Positions 16,778 through 24,315 of a stretch of 45,521 nucleotides of DNA are shown in pieces (position 1 is the first letter of the stretch; every line of letters starts with the position of its first letter). The stretch is from the NCBI RefSeq assembly GCF_017468685.1, contig NZ_JAFUHT010000003.1:1-45521 (forward strand), given 5' to 3'. The position numbers and the translations under genes were made by a program. Under the pieces are notes generated by a model that was not told the origin of the DNA, made no database searches, and was given only the letters and a program-made list of their open reading frames with translations. The stretch comes from Methanobrevibacter sp. (lineage in GTDB: Archaea > Methanobacteriota > Methanobacteria > Methanobacteriales > Methanobacteriaceae).

Positions 16778-16827
16778 ATTGACAAACAAAATAATAATAT
16801 TATATTTACGATTATTAAGGTGTTTTA

Positions 16828-18198
16828 ATGAACGTTATTGAAAAGTTAAACTCCATTAAAAGTGGAGAAATGACAGCTAAAGAAAATGTTGAAGGCTTCA
16901 TTAAAGTTATCGATGAAAATAACGAAGAAATTAATGCATTCATTGAATTGAACTATGAAAATGCATTAAAACAAGCTGAAGCTATTGATGAAAAAATAGC
17001 AAATGGTGAAGACGTCGGTGCTTTAGCTGGATTAGTATTTGGTATAAAAGCAAACATTAATGTTGAAGACATGATTATTTCCGCAGCTTCCAAAACCTTA
17101 GAAGACTACTATGGAAGCTACAATGCTACCGTTGTTGATGAAATATTAAAAGAAGATGGAATAATCATCGGTATCCTGAATATGGATGAATTCGCAGCAG
17201 GAAGTTCAACTGAAACTTCATACTACGGACCTACACAAAACCCGGCTGCTATGGGCAGAATCCCTGGAGGATCATCAGGCGGATGTGCAGCTGCAATCGC
17301 CGCTAAAATGTGTGACATATCCATCGGATCTGATACTGGTGGATCTATCAGAAACCCTGCATCCCACTGTGGTGTAGTCGGATTCAAACCTACATACGGT
17401 GCCGTTTCAAGACAAGGTCTTTTAGACTTATCCATGAGTCTAGACCAAATCGGTCCTTTGGCAAATGATGTTAGCGGTATTGCCCTAGCATTGAATACCA
17501 TTGCAAAATATGATGAAACTGAATGTACAACCCTTGACTGGGACAAACCTGACTTCACTGAAGTATTGGATGACACTTCACTTGAAGGAATGAAAATAGC
17601 TGTTTGTAAGGAATTCATTGACGTGACAGATGATGAAATCAACAAAACCGTCAATAAGGCTATTCAAAAACTGGTCGATGCGGGTGCTGAACTTGTTGAA
17701 GTTAGCTTTGACTATATTGACTTATGTTTACCTACTTACTACCTAATCAATTATGTGGAATTCTTCTCTGCAACCAGAAAATACGATGGAAGGGATTACG
17801 GTTCCAGAATTGAAGAGGTATGTGGAGATGAAGTTTTAAGAAGAATCAAAATCGGTTCACATATTGCAGAAGCTGAATTCAGTGGTAAATACTACAAACA
17901 AGCTTTAAAAGCAAGGTCTGTTATCAGAAATGAAATTACAAAAATGCTTGAAAACGTTGACTTAATCGTTGGTCCAACCGTTCCTAAACTTCCTCACGAA
18001 ATCGGTGCTGAATTGGAACCTATGGAAATGTATGCCTACGATGTATTGACAGTAATAGCTAACCTTGCAGGTATTCCAGCAGCAAGCATTAAAGCTGGTG
18101 AAGTTGATGACATTCCTGTCGGATTGCAGATTCAGGCAAAACCATTGGATGATGAAAAAATTATTAAGGCTATGAGTGTTTTCGAAAACACTCAATAA
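16828..18198 (+). CDS. gatA: Asp-tRNA(Asn)/Glu-tRNA(Gln) amidotransferase subunit A
   Basis: The 456-aa amidase-signature enzyme releases ammonia from glutamine for tRNA-dependent amidation. The Lys-cisSer-Ser triad is visible: Lys74 (FGIKANINVED), Ser149 in PGGSSGG, Ser173 in GSDTGGSIRNP. The length and full-length match fit GatA, used in archaea with GatB/GatC for Asn-tRNA. gatB and gatC are not adjacent. AAGGTG lies upstream of the ATG. Codon use is somewhat more G/C-rich than neighbours, typical of a highly expressed housekeeping gene. Confidence 0.95.
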   Translation: MNVIEKLNSIKSGEMTAKENVEGFIKVIDENNEEINAFIELNYENALKQAEAIDEKIANGEDVGALAGLVFGIKANINVEDMIISAASKTLEDYYGSYNATVVDEILKEDGIIIGILNMDEFAAGSSTETSYYGPTQNPAAMGRIPGGSSGGCAAAIAAKMCDISIGSDTGGSIRNPASHCGVVGFKPTYGAVSRQGLLDLSMSLDQIGPLANDVSGIALALNTIAKYDETECTTLDWDKPDFTEVLDDTSLEGMKIAVCKEFIDVTDDEINKTVNKAIQKLVDAGAELVEVSFDYIDLCLPTYYLINYVEFFSATRKYDGRDYGSRIEEVCGDEVLRRIKIGSHIAEAEFSGKYYKQALKARSVIRNEITKMLENVDLIVGPTVPKLPHEIGAELEPMEMYAYDVLTVIANLAGIPAASIKAGEVDDIPVGLQIQAKPLDDEKIIKAMSVFENTQ

Positions 18199-18201
18199 AC
18201 T

Positions 18202-18220
18202 ATTTTTTTACAAATTTTTT
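18202..18220 (+). terminator. T-rich tract after gatA
   Basis: Two T runs (ATTTTTTTA and ATTTTTTTA-like) directly follow the gatA stop, matching the T-tract terminators of euryarchaea. There is no hairpin. Confidence 0.35.
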
Positions 18221-18240
18221 TACACTTGAAATGCACCTCT
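18220..18240 (-). repeat. isolated full-length origin-recognition-box-like site
   Basis: The plus strand reads TTACACTTGAAATGCACCTC followed by T. On the minus strand this is AGAGGTG-C-ATTTCAAGTGTAA, matching both the 12-base core and the AGGTG extension of the origin sites near 30 kb. It lies 12 kb from orc1/cdc6, in the 91-bp gap between gatA and the GATase/P-loop gene. It may bind Orc1/Cdc6 away from the origin or regulate the gene 50 bp downstream. Confidence 0.6.
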
Positions 18241-18289
18241 AAAATTTTATATTAACTGAATTACAATAGATTATCAGGAGGTTATTTTT

Positions 18290-19783
18290 ATGACAAAAAT
18301 AGGGCTAGCATACATTAACGGTGCAGTTCCAGGATTTGAAGATTTTGGATGTCTACCAACAGATATTGTTCGTGAAAATGGATTGGTTAATGGTAATAAA
18401 GCTTCTGATGAACTTGATGCTTTGATAATTCCTGGCGGAACATTAATAGAGTCAAATGACATCAATATGGATTTAAACACTGAAATCAAAAAAATGGCTC
18501 GTGACGGAAAACCTATCGTTGGAATATGCGCTGGTTTTCAATTATTATCAAATCAAATCGATATCGGACGTAAGTCCCCGGTGCCTATTGTAAAGCCAGG
18601 ATTGGGTCTGATTGATGTTGATTTCTCGCCATTGATTACAAGTGACCGTGTCAAGGCAAAAGTTTATGACAACTCATTTATAACAAAAAACCAGACAGAA
18701 GACGTTAACGGATTCCATACCCATACCTACGGTAAGGTTGAGGGGGATGCAAAGCCTTTATTCTTCTCCCAAGTTCAAAGGATGAATTATGGAGATACCA
18801 ACAAAAAAGGCGAATATAATATCTTTTCCGGTGCATGCAATGATGACGGAAATGTTATTGGAACAATGATTCATGGCATACTGGATGAAAATCCTATTAT
18901 TAGAAATAACCTATTAGAACAAATAGATGCTACAGACACTGATGATATATACAATAGAAACAAGGAAGTCAAAAAATTCCTAAGACAGGAAGTCGGAATC
19001 AACACAGGAATTGAGATACCAAATATTGAACCTCTTAAAAAACCAAAATACCTTATGATTGGAAGTAATGGATCCGACAGTGGGAAAACATTTATTGTAA
19101 CTGGCCTTGCAGGAGCACTTACAAAAAGAGGATATAAGGTAGCTCTTTTAAAAGTAGGACCTGATGTGCGTGATATTATCCCTGGACTATACTTGACAAA
19201 AGGCAAGATGGAAGAGTTTTCATCAGTAAAAATTGGACATCTCGGATGGGCAGATATCGAATCTACAATAAATACATTGAACCATTCAGACTACGACATA
19301 GTATTGATAGAAGGTGTAATGAGCGTATTCACCGGTCTTTTAAATGAAAAGGTACCGTTTTCAGCAGCTGAAATTGCAATGTCATCAAACATTCCAATGA
19401 TACTGGCTTCAGGTGTAAATAAAGGAGGAATCGAATCTGCAGCAATAGATTTAGTTTCCCATGCAAACATGCTTGAAAAATTTGGAATATCTGTAGAAGC
19501 AATCTTATTAAATAAAGTATACAATGACGATATATTCGACAATGTGGTGCCATATATCAAGAACAACACAAATGTTGAAAATGTCTTGAAGCTTCCGAAA
19601 CTTAAATCAACCGATATGCGCGGATTCATACCTGAAGTGGAAATTCGATATGAATTATTCACCTCCCATGCAATGGATTTAGTTGAAAATAACATTGATA
19701 TCAACTTGATATTGAATATGGCCCATGAAGTGGAATTCAATAAAATTTATTCCTTTGAAGAAATTAAAAGCAGGGTGATATGA
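18290..19783 (+). CDS. GATase plus P-loop (CobQ/CobB-like) protein with reversed domain order
   Basis: The protein is 497 aa. Residues 1-~205 are a class I glutamine amidotransferase-like domain: LIIPGG at 46-51, nucleophile Cys80 in GICAGFQLL, and a His near 197 in GTMIHGILDENP. Residues ~250-497 are a dethiobiotin-synthetase-like P-loop domain: GSNGSDSGKT, then LLKVGPDVRD, VLIEGVMSVF and ILASGVNKGG. Cobyric acid and cobyrinate a,c-diamide synthases, and CfbB, carry the P-loop first and the GATase last; here the order is inverted. An ATP- and glutamine-dependent amidation is likely, the substrate unknown. GGAGG lies upstream of the ATG. It overlaps the next gene by 4 bases. Confidence 0.8.
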   Translation: MTKIGLAYINGAVPGFEDFGCLPTDIVRENGLVNGNKASDELDALIIPGGTLIESNDINMDLNTEIKKMARDGKPIVGICAGFQLLSNQIDIGRKSPVPIVKPGLGLIDVDFSPLITSDRVKAKVYDNSFITKNQTEDVNGFHTHTYGKVEGDAKPLFFSQVQRMNYGDTNKKGEYNIFSGACNDDGNVIGTMIHGILDENPIIRNNLLEQIDATDTDDIYNRNKEVKKFLRQEVGINTGIEIPNIEPLKKPKYLMIGSNGSDSGKTFIVTGLAGALTKRGYKVALLKVGPDVRDIIPGLYLTKGKMEEFSSVKIGHLGWADIESTINTLNHSDYDIVLIEGVMSVFTGLLNEKVPFSAAEIAMSSNIPMILASGVNKGGIESAAIDLVSHANMLEKFGISVEAILLNKVYNDDIFDNVVPYIKNNTNVENVLKLPKLKSTDMRGFIPEVEIRYELFTSHAMDLVENNIDINLILNMAHEVEFNKIYSFEEIKSRVI

Positions 19784-20187
19784 TGGCACTTAATTTAAGT
19801 CCTGAAAAAGGTGTAAAACTTACTAAAAAAGATCGTGCACATGTATTGAAAAAAATGAAACAGGGTTGGAAAGCCAGCTGTTTAATACCTGATTACGTTT
19901 TTGATGAAAACGGCGATATTCAAATAGGAAGTGATAAAAATCGTCGTGTAGTAAAGGTAGTTAAAATATTGAACGATGGAATTCATATTGAAAAGGCACT
20001 AAAAAGTAAAACACTTAGAATTCCATATGAAAAAGTGCAAGCTATAAATAAATCAAAAGAAGTGAAAAACGGTTTGGAAATTAAAATGAGAGACGGAAAA
20101 TACGTCTCATTTAGCATTTATAATTCCTACAAATATCAACAAATTATGGAATTTGTTGCAAATTACATAGCTAATCATGGTCATTAG
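19780..20187 (+). CDS. PH-like small basic protein of unknown function
   Basis: The protein is 135 aa. Start is ATG 19780 or 19783 (ATGATG), overlapping the TGA of the GATase/P-loop gene. The alternating beta pattern (RRVVKVVKILNDGIHIEKAL, LRIPYEKVQAIN, LEIKMRDGKYVSFSIYN) followed by a C-terminal helix (YQQIMEFVANYIANHG) is reminiscent of a bacterial-type PH domain. The N-terminus is basic. The link to the upstream gene is firm from the overlap; the fold is my inference. Confidence 0.6.
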   Translation: MMALNLSPEKGVKLTKKDRAHVLKKMKQGWKASCLIPDYVFDENGDIQIGSDKNRRVVKVVKILNDGIHIEKALKSKTLRIPYEKVQAINKSKEVKNGLEIKMRDGKYVSFSIYNSYKYQQIMEFVANYIANHGH

Positions 20188-20871
20188 CTATTCTTTTAAA
20201 TATTCATTTATAATATCTTCGCCTCTAAGCAATATGAGGCCATTTTCTTCTGCGTATTTGCGAGCATCAGCAATTGATGTTGCTTTACCTGTTTCACCAT
20301 CCATCATTTCACATACTACACAGACTGGAGTTACTCCTGCAAGTTCACATAATGCAAGACCGATTTCAGTGTGTCCCTGACGGTTTTTAACAAGCCCATC
20401 TGCTCCTCTTAAAAGACATACGTGACCAGGTGACCTGAATGTTGCACCGAATTCATCGAATCTTTCCTCTTTCATCATTAATGCAGATTCGCTAATGGTC
20501 ATTGCTCTGTCAACATCAGTAATACCAGTGAATGATTTTCTGTGATTTACCCAAATGGAGAATGATGACCTTTCATCGTATGGGATATCATTTGGAGCTA
20601 ATTTAGCTAAATCAGGGTATTTTTCTGAAGCTGCAGCCATAATATCTACCATGAATGGTAATTTAATTGCATCACAATAATCTGAATGTAAGCAGTTGCA
20701 GATTAAACCGCCAGCATCATTTCTCATGGTTGCAATTGATTTAGGGGTTACAAATTCAGAAGCGATAATCATGTCAACTTCTCCTTCCCTATCATCATCA
20801 TCGAAAACTAGTACAAATTCACCATTTCTAATTGCTTCTAAAGCTTTATCTAAGTTTGTTTCTTGATTCAT
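20188..20871 (-). CDS. ribB: 3,4-dihydroxy-2-butanone 4-phosphate synthase
   Basis: The 227-aa enzyme converts ribulose 5-phosphate to the four-carbon precursor of riboflavin. Motifs are FVLVFDDDDREGEVDMIIASE (metal and substrate loop, about 18-38), NDAGGLIC, FSIWVNHRKSFTGITDVDRAMTI and RSPGHVCLLRGADGLVKNRQGHTE. The frame is open to 20979, but those 36 extra codons are the FMN riboswitch. The true ATG at 20871 has GGAGA seven bases upstream. It has its own promoter and a riboswitch leader, so it is expected to fall when FMN is plentiful. It is convergent with the PH-like gene. Confidence 0.95.
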   Translation of the reverse strand: MNQETNLDKALEAIRNGEFVLVFDDDDREGEVDMIIASEFVTPKSIATMRNDAGGLICNCLHSDYCDAIKLPFMVDIMAAASEKYPDLAKLAPNDIPYDERSSFSIWVNHRKSFTGITDVDRAMTISESALMMKEERFDEFGATFRSPGHVCLLRGADGLVKNRQGHTEIGLALCELAGVTPVCVVCEMMDGETGKATSIADARKYAEENGLILLRGEDIINEYLKE

Positions 20872-20924
20872 AGTAATATCTCCTTGTTTACTAGAACCAG
20901 GGCTAAAAATAACTACATTAATTA

Positions 20925-21048
20925 CTTCTCTTCCATCCGGACTATCACCGTCGGTTTTGGACTCACACCAAATCAACACAATGTGCTCGTGGACTTATTT
21001 TATTTTAAAAATCACCACCGGTAGAGAATTTCACTCAACCCTGAGAAC
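20925..21048 (-). ncRNA. FMN riboswitch (RFN element) in the ribB leader
   Basis: The minus strand matches the RFN aptamer in order: P1 5' side TTCTC, AGGGTTGAGTGAAATTCTC, TACCGGTGGTGATTT, AGTCCACGAGC, GATTTGGTGTGAGTCCA, AAACCGACGGTGATAGTCC, GGATGGAAGAGAAG (P1 3' side). The invariant blocks CCGGTGGT, CCACGAGC, TTGGTG-GA-TCCA, CCGACGGT and AGTCCGGATG are all present. FMN binding should reduce ribB expression. Bases 21037-21044 can pair with 20897-20904 (TCAGGGTT with AGCCCTGG, allowing G-U), a possible alternative stem between the aptamer and the Shine-Dalgarno. Identification is very strong; the switching mechanism is inference. Confidence 0.93.
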
Positions 21049-21068
21049 GTATTATCAAATATATCAAA

Positions 21069-21080
21069 ACTATATAAAAT
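21069..21080 (-). promoter_or_regulatory. TATA box for riboswitch-ribB transcript
   Basis: On the minus strand TTTTATATAG lies 20-30 bases before the aptamer and after the ribK stop. The riboswitch transcript can therefore start near 21050, independently of ribK. Confidence 0.5.
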
Positions 21081-21095
21081 ACTTTATGGTATCAT

Positions 21096-21470
21096 CTAAA
21101 ATTCTAAAGTTACAATATCTCCATCATTAAGTTTCAATTCATCACGCAATTTGCTTTCTGTGATGAATTCCAAATAATTCTCTTCATGAGTGGTTTTTGC
21201 TGGAAAAACGATTGCACCTTTAACCTTATCATTCAATACTGCTTCAATGTATTTTACCGCACCGAAACCCTCATCTGGTTTGATTAGGTTTTGGCAATTA
21301 TCCTTGATATCATTGATTTCATCCAAATATTTGTCGTCAACAACGACATTCAATGTTCCTGGAAATGGAATGAAACCTAAATTTTTCTTAAATTCGTTAG
21401 TGTAAAATTCCTGTGATAGGAAAAATGCAGCCTTTCCCAAACCGGTTGTAACTTCACCATCAATATTCAT
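21096..21470 (-). CDS. ribK: CTP-dependent riboflavin kinase
   Basis: The 124-aa archaeal riboflavin kinase (DUF120) uses CTP to phosphorylate riboflavin to FMN. Typical elements are GEVTTGLGKAAFFLSQ, LGFIPFPGTLNVVV (nucleotide and flavin site) and KGAIVFPAKTTH, ending in LNDGDIVTLEF. AGAGGTTA precedes the ATG. It lies upstream of ribB on the same strand, so the product of this enzyme, FMN, is the ligand of the riboswitch that follows: a local biosynthesis-feedback pair. Confidence 0.93.
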   Translation of the reverse strand: MNIDGEVTTGLGKAAFFLSQEFYTNEFKKNLGFIPFPGTLNVVVDDKYLDEINDIKDNCQNLIKPDEGFGAVKYIEAVLNDKVKGAIVFPAKTTHEENYLEFITESKLRDELKLNDGDIVTLEF

Positions 21471-21591
21471 GAAATAACCTCTAATTAAATCAAAATAATT
21501 TTAATAACTAATATAATATTTAATAGGATAATTAATTTAAAATAAGTTACTAATTTAAATAAATATTTTAAGATTAACTATCTACATCAAA

Positions 21592-21903
21592 TTATTCATT
21601 TACAGAAAACAGTGGCTTGAATTTAGGGTATTTATCCAAAAATACACGGATCTCATTTTCTAAAACTTCATCTAAACTCAAACCGGATTGTCCATTATCC
21701 AATTTATGCTGTAATAATCTATCTGAATATATTTTTTTGTTTTTAACATCTTTTCCTAACTTAAAAAAAACATCCTGAGGCAAATTACTAGTAATAACAA
21801 ATGGAATCCAATCATCCAACATGATTAAATCTTCATGAAAATCCTTTAATTTGTCTTCACATAGACTGTATTTAAGTTGTCTATTAAATTTCAATTCATT
21901 CAT
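21592..21903 (-). CDS. 103-aa partner of the ADP-ribosyltransferase-like protein
   Basis: The ATG lies inside the end of the ART-like gene (8-base overlap, ATGAATGA), with TAGGAG just upstream, so it is translationally coupled to it. The product is soluble and helical (LKFNRQLKYSLCEDKLKDF, LSLDEVLENEIRVFLDKYP), without signal peptide or recognisable motif. Such coupling to a probable toxin-type enzyme suggests an immunity or antitoxin role, but order (toxin first) and lack of homology leave this open. Confidence 0.6.
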   Translation of the reverse strand: MNELKFNRQLKYSLCEDKLKDFHEDLIMLDDWIPFVITSNLPQDVFFKLGKDVKNKKIYSDRLLQHKLDNGQSGLSLDEVLENEIRVFLDKYPKFKPLFSVNE

Positions 21904-22483
21904 CTCCTAAAATCATTATAATTGCTTCTTTTAAGTCATAATCCTTAAATAATGTTTTATATCTAGTGTTTTGAGGCAATAACCATTCATTCAGATGCTG
22001 ATAGTAACTTTCATCAAACATCAATTCTTCAATATATGCTCCATTAGTTCCAACAGGTGCTAAAATTGTGATATGAAAATCACCGAATTCCAGATTGGAA
22101 TTTGAATCAAAAGTTGTTGAAAGAGGAGTTTCAAAAATTCCAATTTTACCAACATCTTCGATGAAAAAATCATTGAAGACTCGCCTATGTAGTATAGAAT
22201 TAATTTTGATGTTATCATATTTATTTATTGCCTTATTTAAGTTTTCATTATATAATTCCAGATAATTATCTATTTTTTCACCATTGTTCAATTTGGATCT
22301 TAAGTAACTCAAAAGCGGAAAAGAATCTTTCCCCCACATTAATAAAAACTGTTTTTCTTCTATGGATAAGCTTTTAGGTGTCGAATATAATTTTTTTAAT
22401 TTTCTTGTTGTTTTGATTCTATTGGCTTCAAAATCATCGGAATAATCATGAAAATTATTGCAAATTCTATTAATATTCATCAT
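21896..22483 (-). CDS. probable ADP-ribosyltransferase (exoenzyme-toxin fold)
   Basis: An ATG at 22483 (TAGGA about 10 bases upstream) gives 195 aa; the frame is open to 22522. The C-terminal half follows the ART exotoxin pattern: an LHRRV strand supplying Arg100/101, PLSTTFDS (STS-like, Ser122), then FHITILAPVGTNGAYIEEL and NEWLLPQNTRYKTL. These correspond to the usual 'I-x-I-x-PKGTKGAYI' and 'E-x-E-LLPRGTKFKV' strands, with Glu166 as the catalytic Glu. The position two residues before it, normally Glu or Gln, is Leu, so target-residue choice may differ or activity be weak. There is no signal peptide, so it would act in the cytoplasm. It overlaps a 103-aa partner. Fold assignment is by eye. 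Confidence 0.65.
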   Translation of the reverse strand: MMNINRICNNFHDYSDDFEANRIKTTRKLKKLYSTPKSLSIEEKQFLLMWGKDSFPLLSYLRSKLNNGEKIDNYLELYNENLNKAINKYDNIKINSILHRRVFNDFFIEDVGKIGIFETPLSTTFDSNSNLEFGDFHITILAPVGTNGAYIEELMFDESYYQHLNEWLLPQNTRYKTLFKDYDLKEAIIMILGDE

Positions 22484-22671
22484 TTTAAAAAATCCTATGA
22501 GTCTCATTAATATAAAAACCAATTATATTTAAATTATAAAAGTATTTAAAGTTAATCATTTCTTTAAAATCAATTTAACGAGTTTATAACAATATTTATT
22601 TTAGATATTAAAAATATATTAACAATTAATTATAAAGAGTACAACAATAACAATTTTACAGGGTAATAGAA

Positions 22672-24315
22672 ATGGAAATAAAAACTATCTCAACAGATGT
22701 ATTAATTATCGGATCTGGTGGAGCAGGTTCAAGGGCAGCTATTGAAGTTGATGATGCAGGTTTAAAAGCAACAATCGTGTCAAAAGGATTGTCATTTAGG
22801 TCTGGCTGTACCGGAATGGCAGAAGGAGGATACAATGCAGTTTTTAAAACTGTTGACAAAGATGATTCAATAGAAGCACACATTAAAGACACTATGAAAG
22901 GTGGAAGCTTTTTAAATGATGAAAAACTGGTAGAAATACTTGTTAATGAATCACCAAAAAGACTAGTTGACCTTGAAAACTATGGAGCATTGTTCGACAG
23001 ACAGGAATCCGGTCAAATCGATCAAAGACCATTCGGCGGACAAAGTTACAGAAGAACCTGTTACCAAGGAGATAGGACAGGTGCAGAACTGTTGAATGCA
23101 CTTAAAGAGGAAATCATCAAAAGAGACATTGAATGCATCGAAGAAGTGATGATTACCTCACTTGTAACCGACAACGACCAAGTAATAGGTGCAACCGGTT
23201 TAAACCTTAAAGATTCAAGCTTAATATATTTCAAGGCAAAATCCGTTATTCTAGCAAGTGGAGGAGCTGGCCAATTATACCCTGTAACATCCAATACCTT
23301 CCAAAAGAATGGAGATGGTTTTGCAATAGCCTACAGAGCCGGAGCCCAACTGGTAGATATGGAACAAATACAGTTCCACCCGACCGGAATGGTAACACCC
23401 GAATCCAAAAAAGGAGTTCTCGTAACAGAGGCCGTAAGGGCTGAAGGAGGAAAACTAATAAACAAGGAAGGTGAAAGGTTTATGAGCAAATACGCTCCTG
23501 AAAAGATGGAATTGGCAACACGTGATGTGGTTGCACGTTCAATATATCAGGAAATCATTGAAGGGCGAGGAACTGAAAACGGTGGAGTATACCTTGACAT
23601 TTCTCATCTGGATGATAATTATATTGATGAAAAGCTCGAGACAATGGTATTGCAATTTGAAAATGTCGGTGTGGACATCAAACATGAACCTATTGAAGTC
23701 GCTCCAACAGCACATCATTTCATGGGCGGTTTAAAAATTAATACTGATGCTTCTACATCACTCAAAAACCTATTTGGAGCTGGAGAAGTTTGCGGAGGAG
23801 TTCATGGAGCCAATCGTTTAGGCGGTAATGCACTGGCAGATACACAGGTGTTCGGTAAGATTGCCGGTGTAAGCGCATCACAGGCTGCAAAGGAAAGTGA
23901 ACTTAAAACAAACGACAATCAAGTTAAAGATGAAGCTTCAAGAATTGAAAGCCTAATTAAAAAAGGTTCAATCAAACCTCAGGAATTCAAAAACAATATC
24001 AAAAAGCTAATGTGGGAAAAAGTAGCTATCGTAAGGGAAGAAAAAACTTTAAACGAAGCGTTAACACAACTTCAGGAAATGCAAAAAGACTTAGATAATT
24101 TAGATGTTAGCGATAAAAGCCAATACAATACAGATCTGGTCACCGCACTTGAAGTAATAAATATGGTTGAAATCTGCATATTGTCTGTGAAATCAGCAAT
24201 ATTGCGTAGGGAAAGCCGTGGTGCACACTTCAGAAGCGATTTTCCTGAAACTAATGATGAATGGAAGAAAAGTATTGTGTTAAGTGAAAATAAAATAGAA
24301 TTTGAAGCTAGATAG
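22672..24315 (+). CDS. tfrA: fumarate reductase flavoprotein subunit (thiol:fumarate reductase TfrA type)
   Basis: The 547-aa protein has an FAD dinucleotide motif GSGGAG at 14-19. Substrate-site and FAD-linking elements include GGQSYRRTCYQGDRTG, QFHPTGMVTP, TEAVRAEGGKLIN, APTAHHFMGGL and GANRLGGNALADTQVFG. The C-terminal helical domain ends RRESRGAHFRSDFPE, all as in SdhA/FrdA/TfrA. In methanogens lacking a respiratory chain this subunit works with TfrB to reduce fumarate using coenzymes M and B. tfrB is not adjacent. Convergent with the deaminase gene, overlapping by 8 bases. Confidence 0.93.
   Translation: MEIKTISTDVLIIGSGGAGSRAAIEVDDAGLKATIVSKGLSFRSGCTGMAEGGYNAVFKTVDKDDSIEAHIKDTMKGGSFLNDEKLVEILVNESPKRLVDLENYGALFDRQESGQIDQRPFGGQSYRRTCYQGDRTGAELLNALKEEIIKRDIECIEEVMITSLVTDNDQVIGATGLNLKDSSLIYFKAKSVILASGGAGQLYPVTSNTFQKNGDGFAIAYRAGAQLVDMEQIQFHPTGMVTPESKKGVLVTEAVRAEGGKLINKEGERFMSKYAPEKMELATRDVVARSIYQEIIEGRGTENGGVYLDISHLDDNYIDEKLETMVLQFENVGVDIKHEPIEVAPTAHHFMGGLKINTDASTSLKNLFGAGEVCGGVHGANRLGGNALADTQVFGKIAGVSASQAAKESELKTNDNQVKDEASRIESLIKKGSIKPQEFKNNIKKLMWEKVAIVREEKTLNEALTQLQEMQKDLDNLDVSDKSQYNTDLVTALEVINMVEICILSVKSAILRRESRGAHFRSDFPETNDEWKKSIVLSENKIEFEAR

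Noticed and set aside
17223-17654. 143-aa antisense ORF in gatA, and similar long antisense ORFs at 19291-19740 and 26037-26606
   Set aside because: They are opposite well-conserved genes (gatA, the GATase/P-loop gene, hisG), rich in Ser and without start signals.
20872-20979. N-terminal extension of RibB (36 codons, starting MLIWCESK)
   Set aside because: The bases are the 3' half of the FMN riboswitch. The ATG at 20871 has a good Shine-Dalgarno and starts the known RibB N-terminus.
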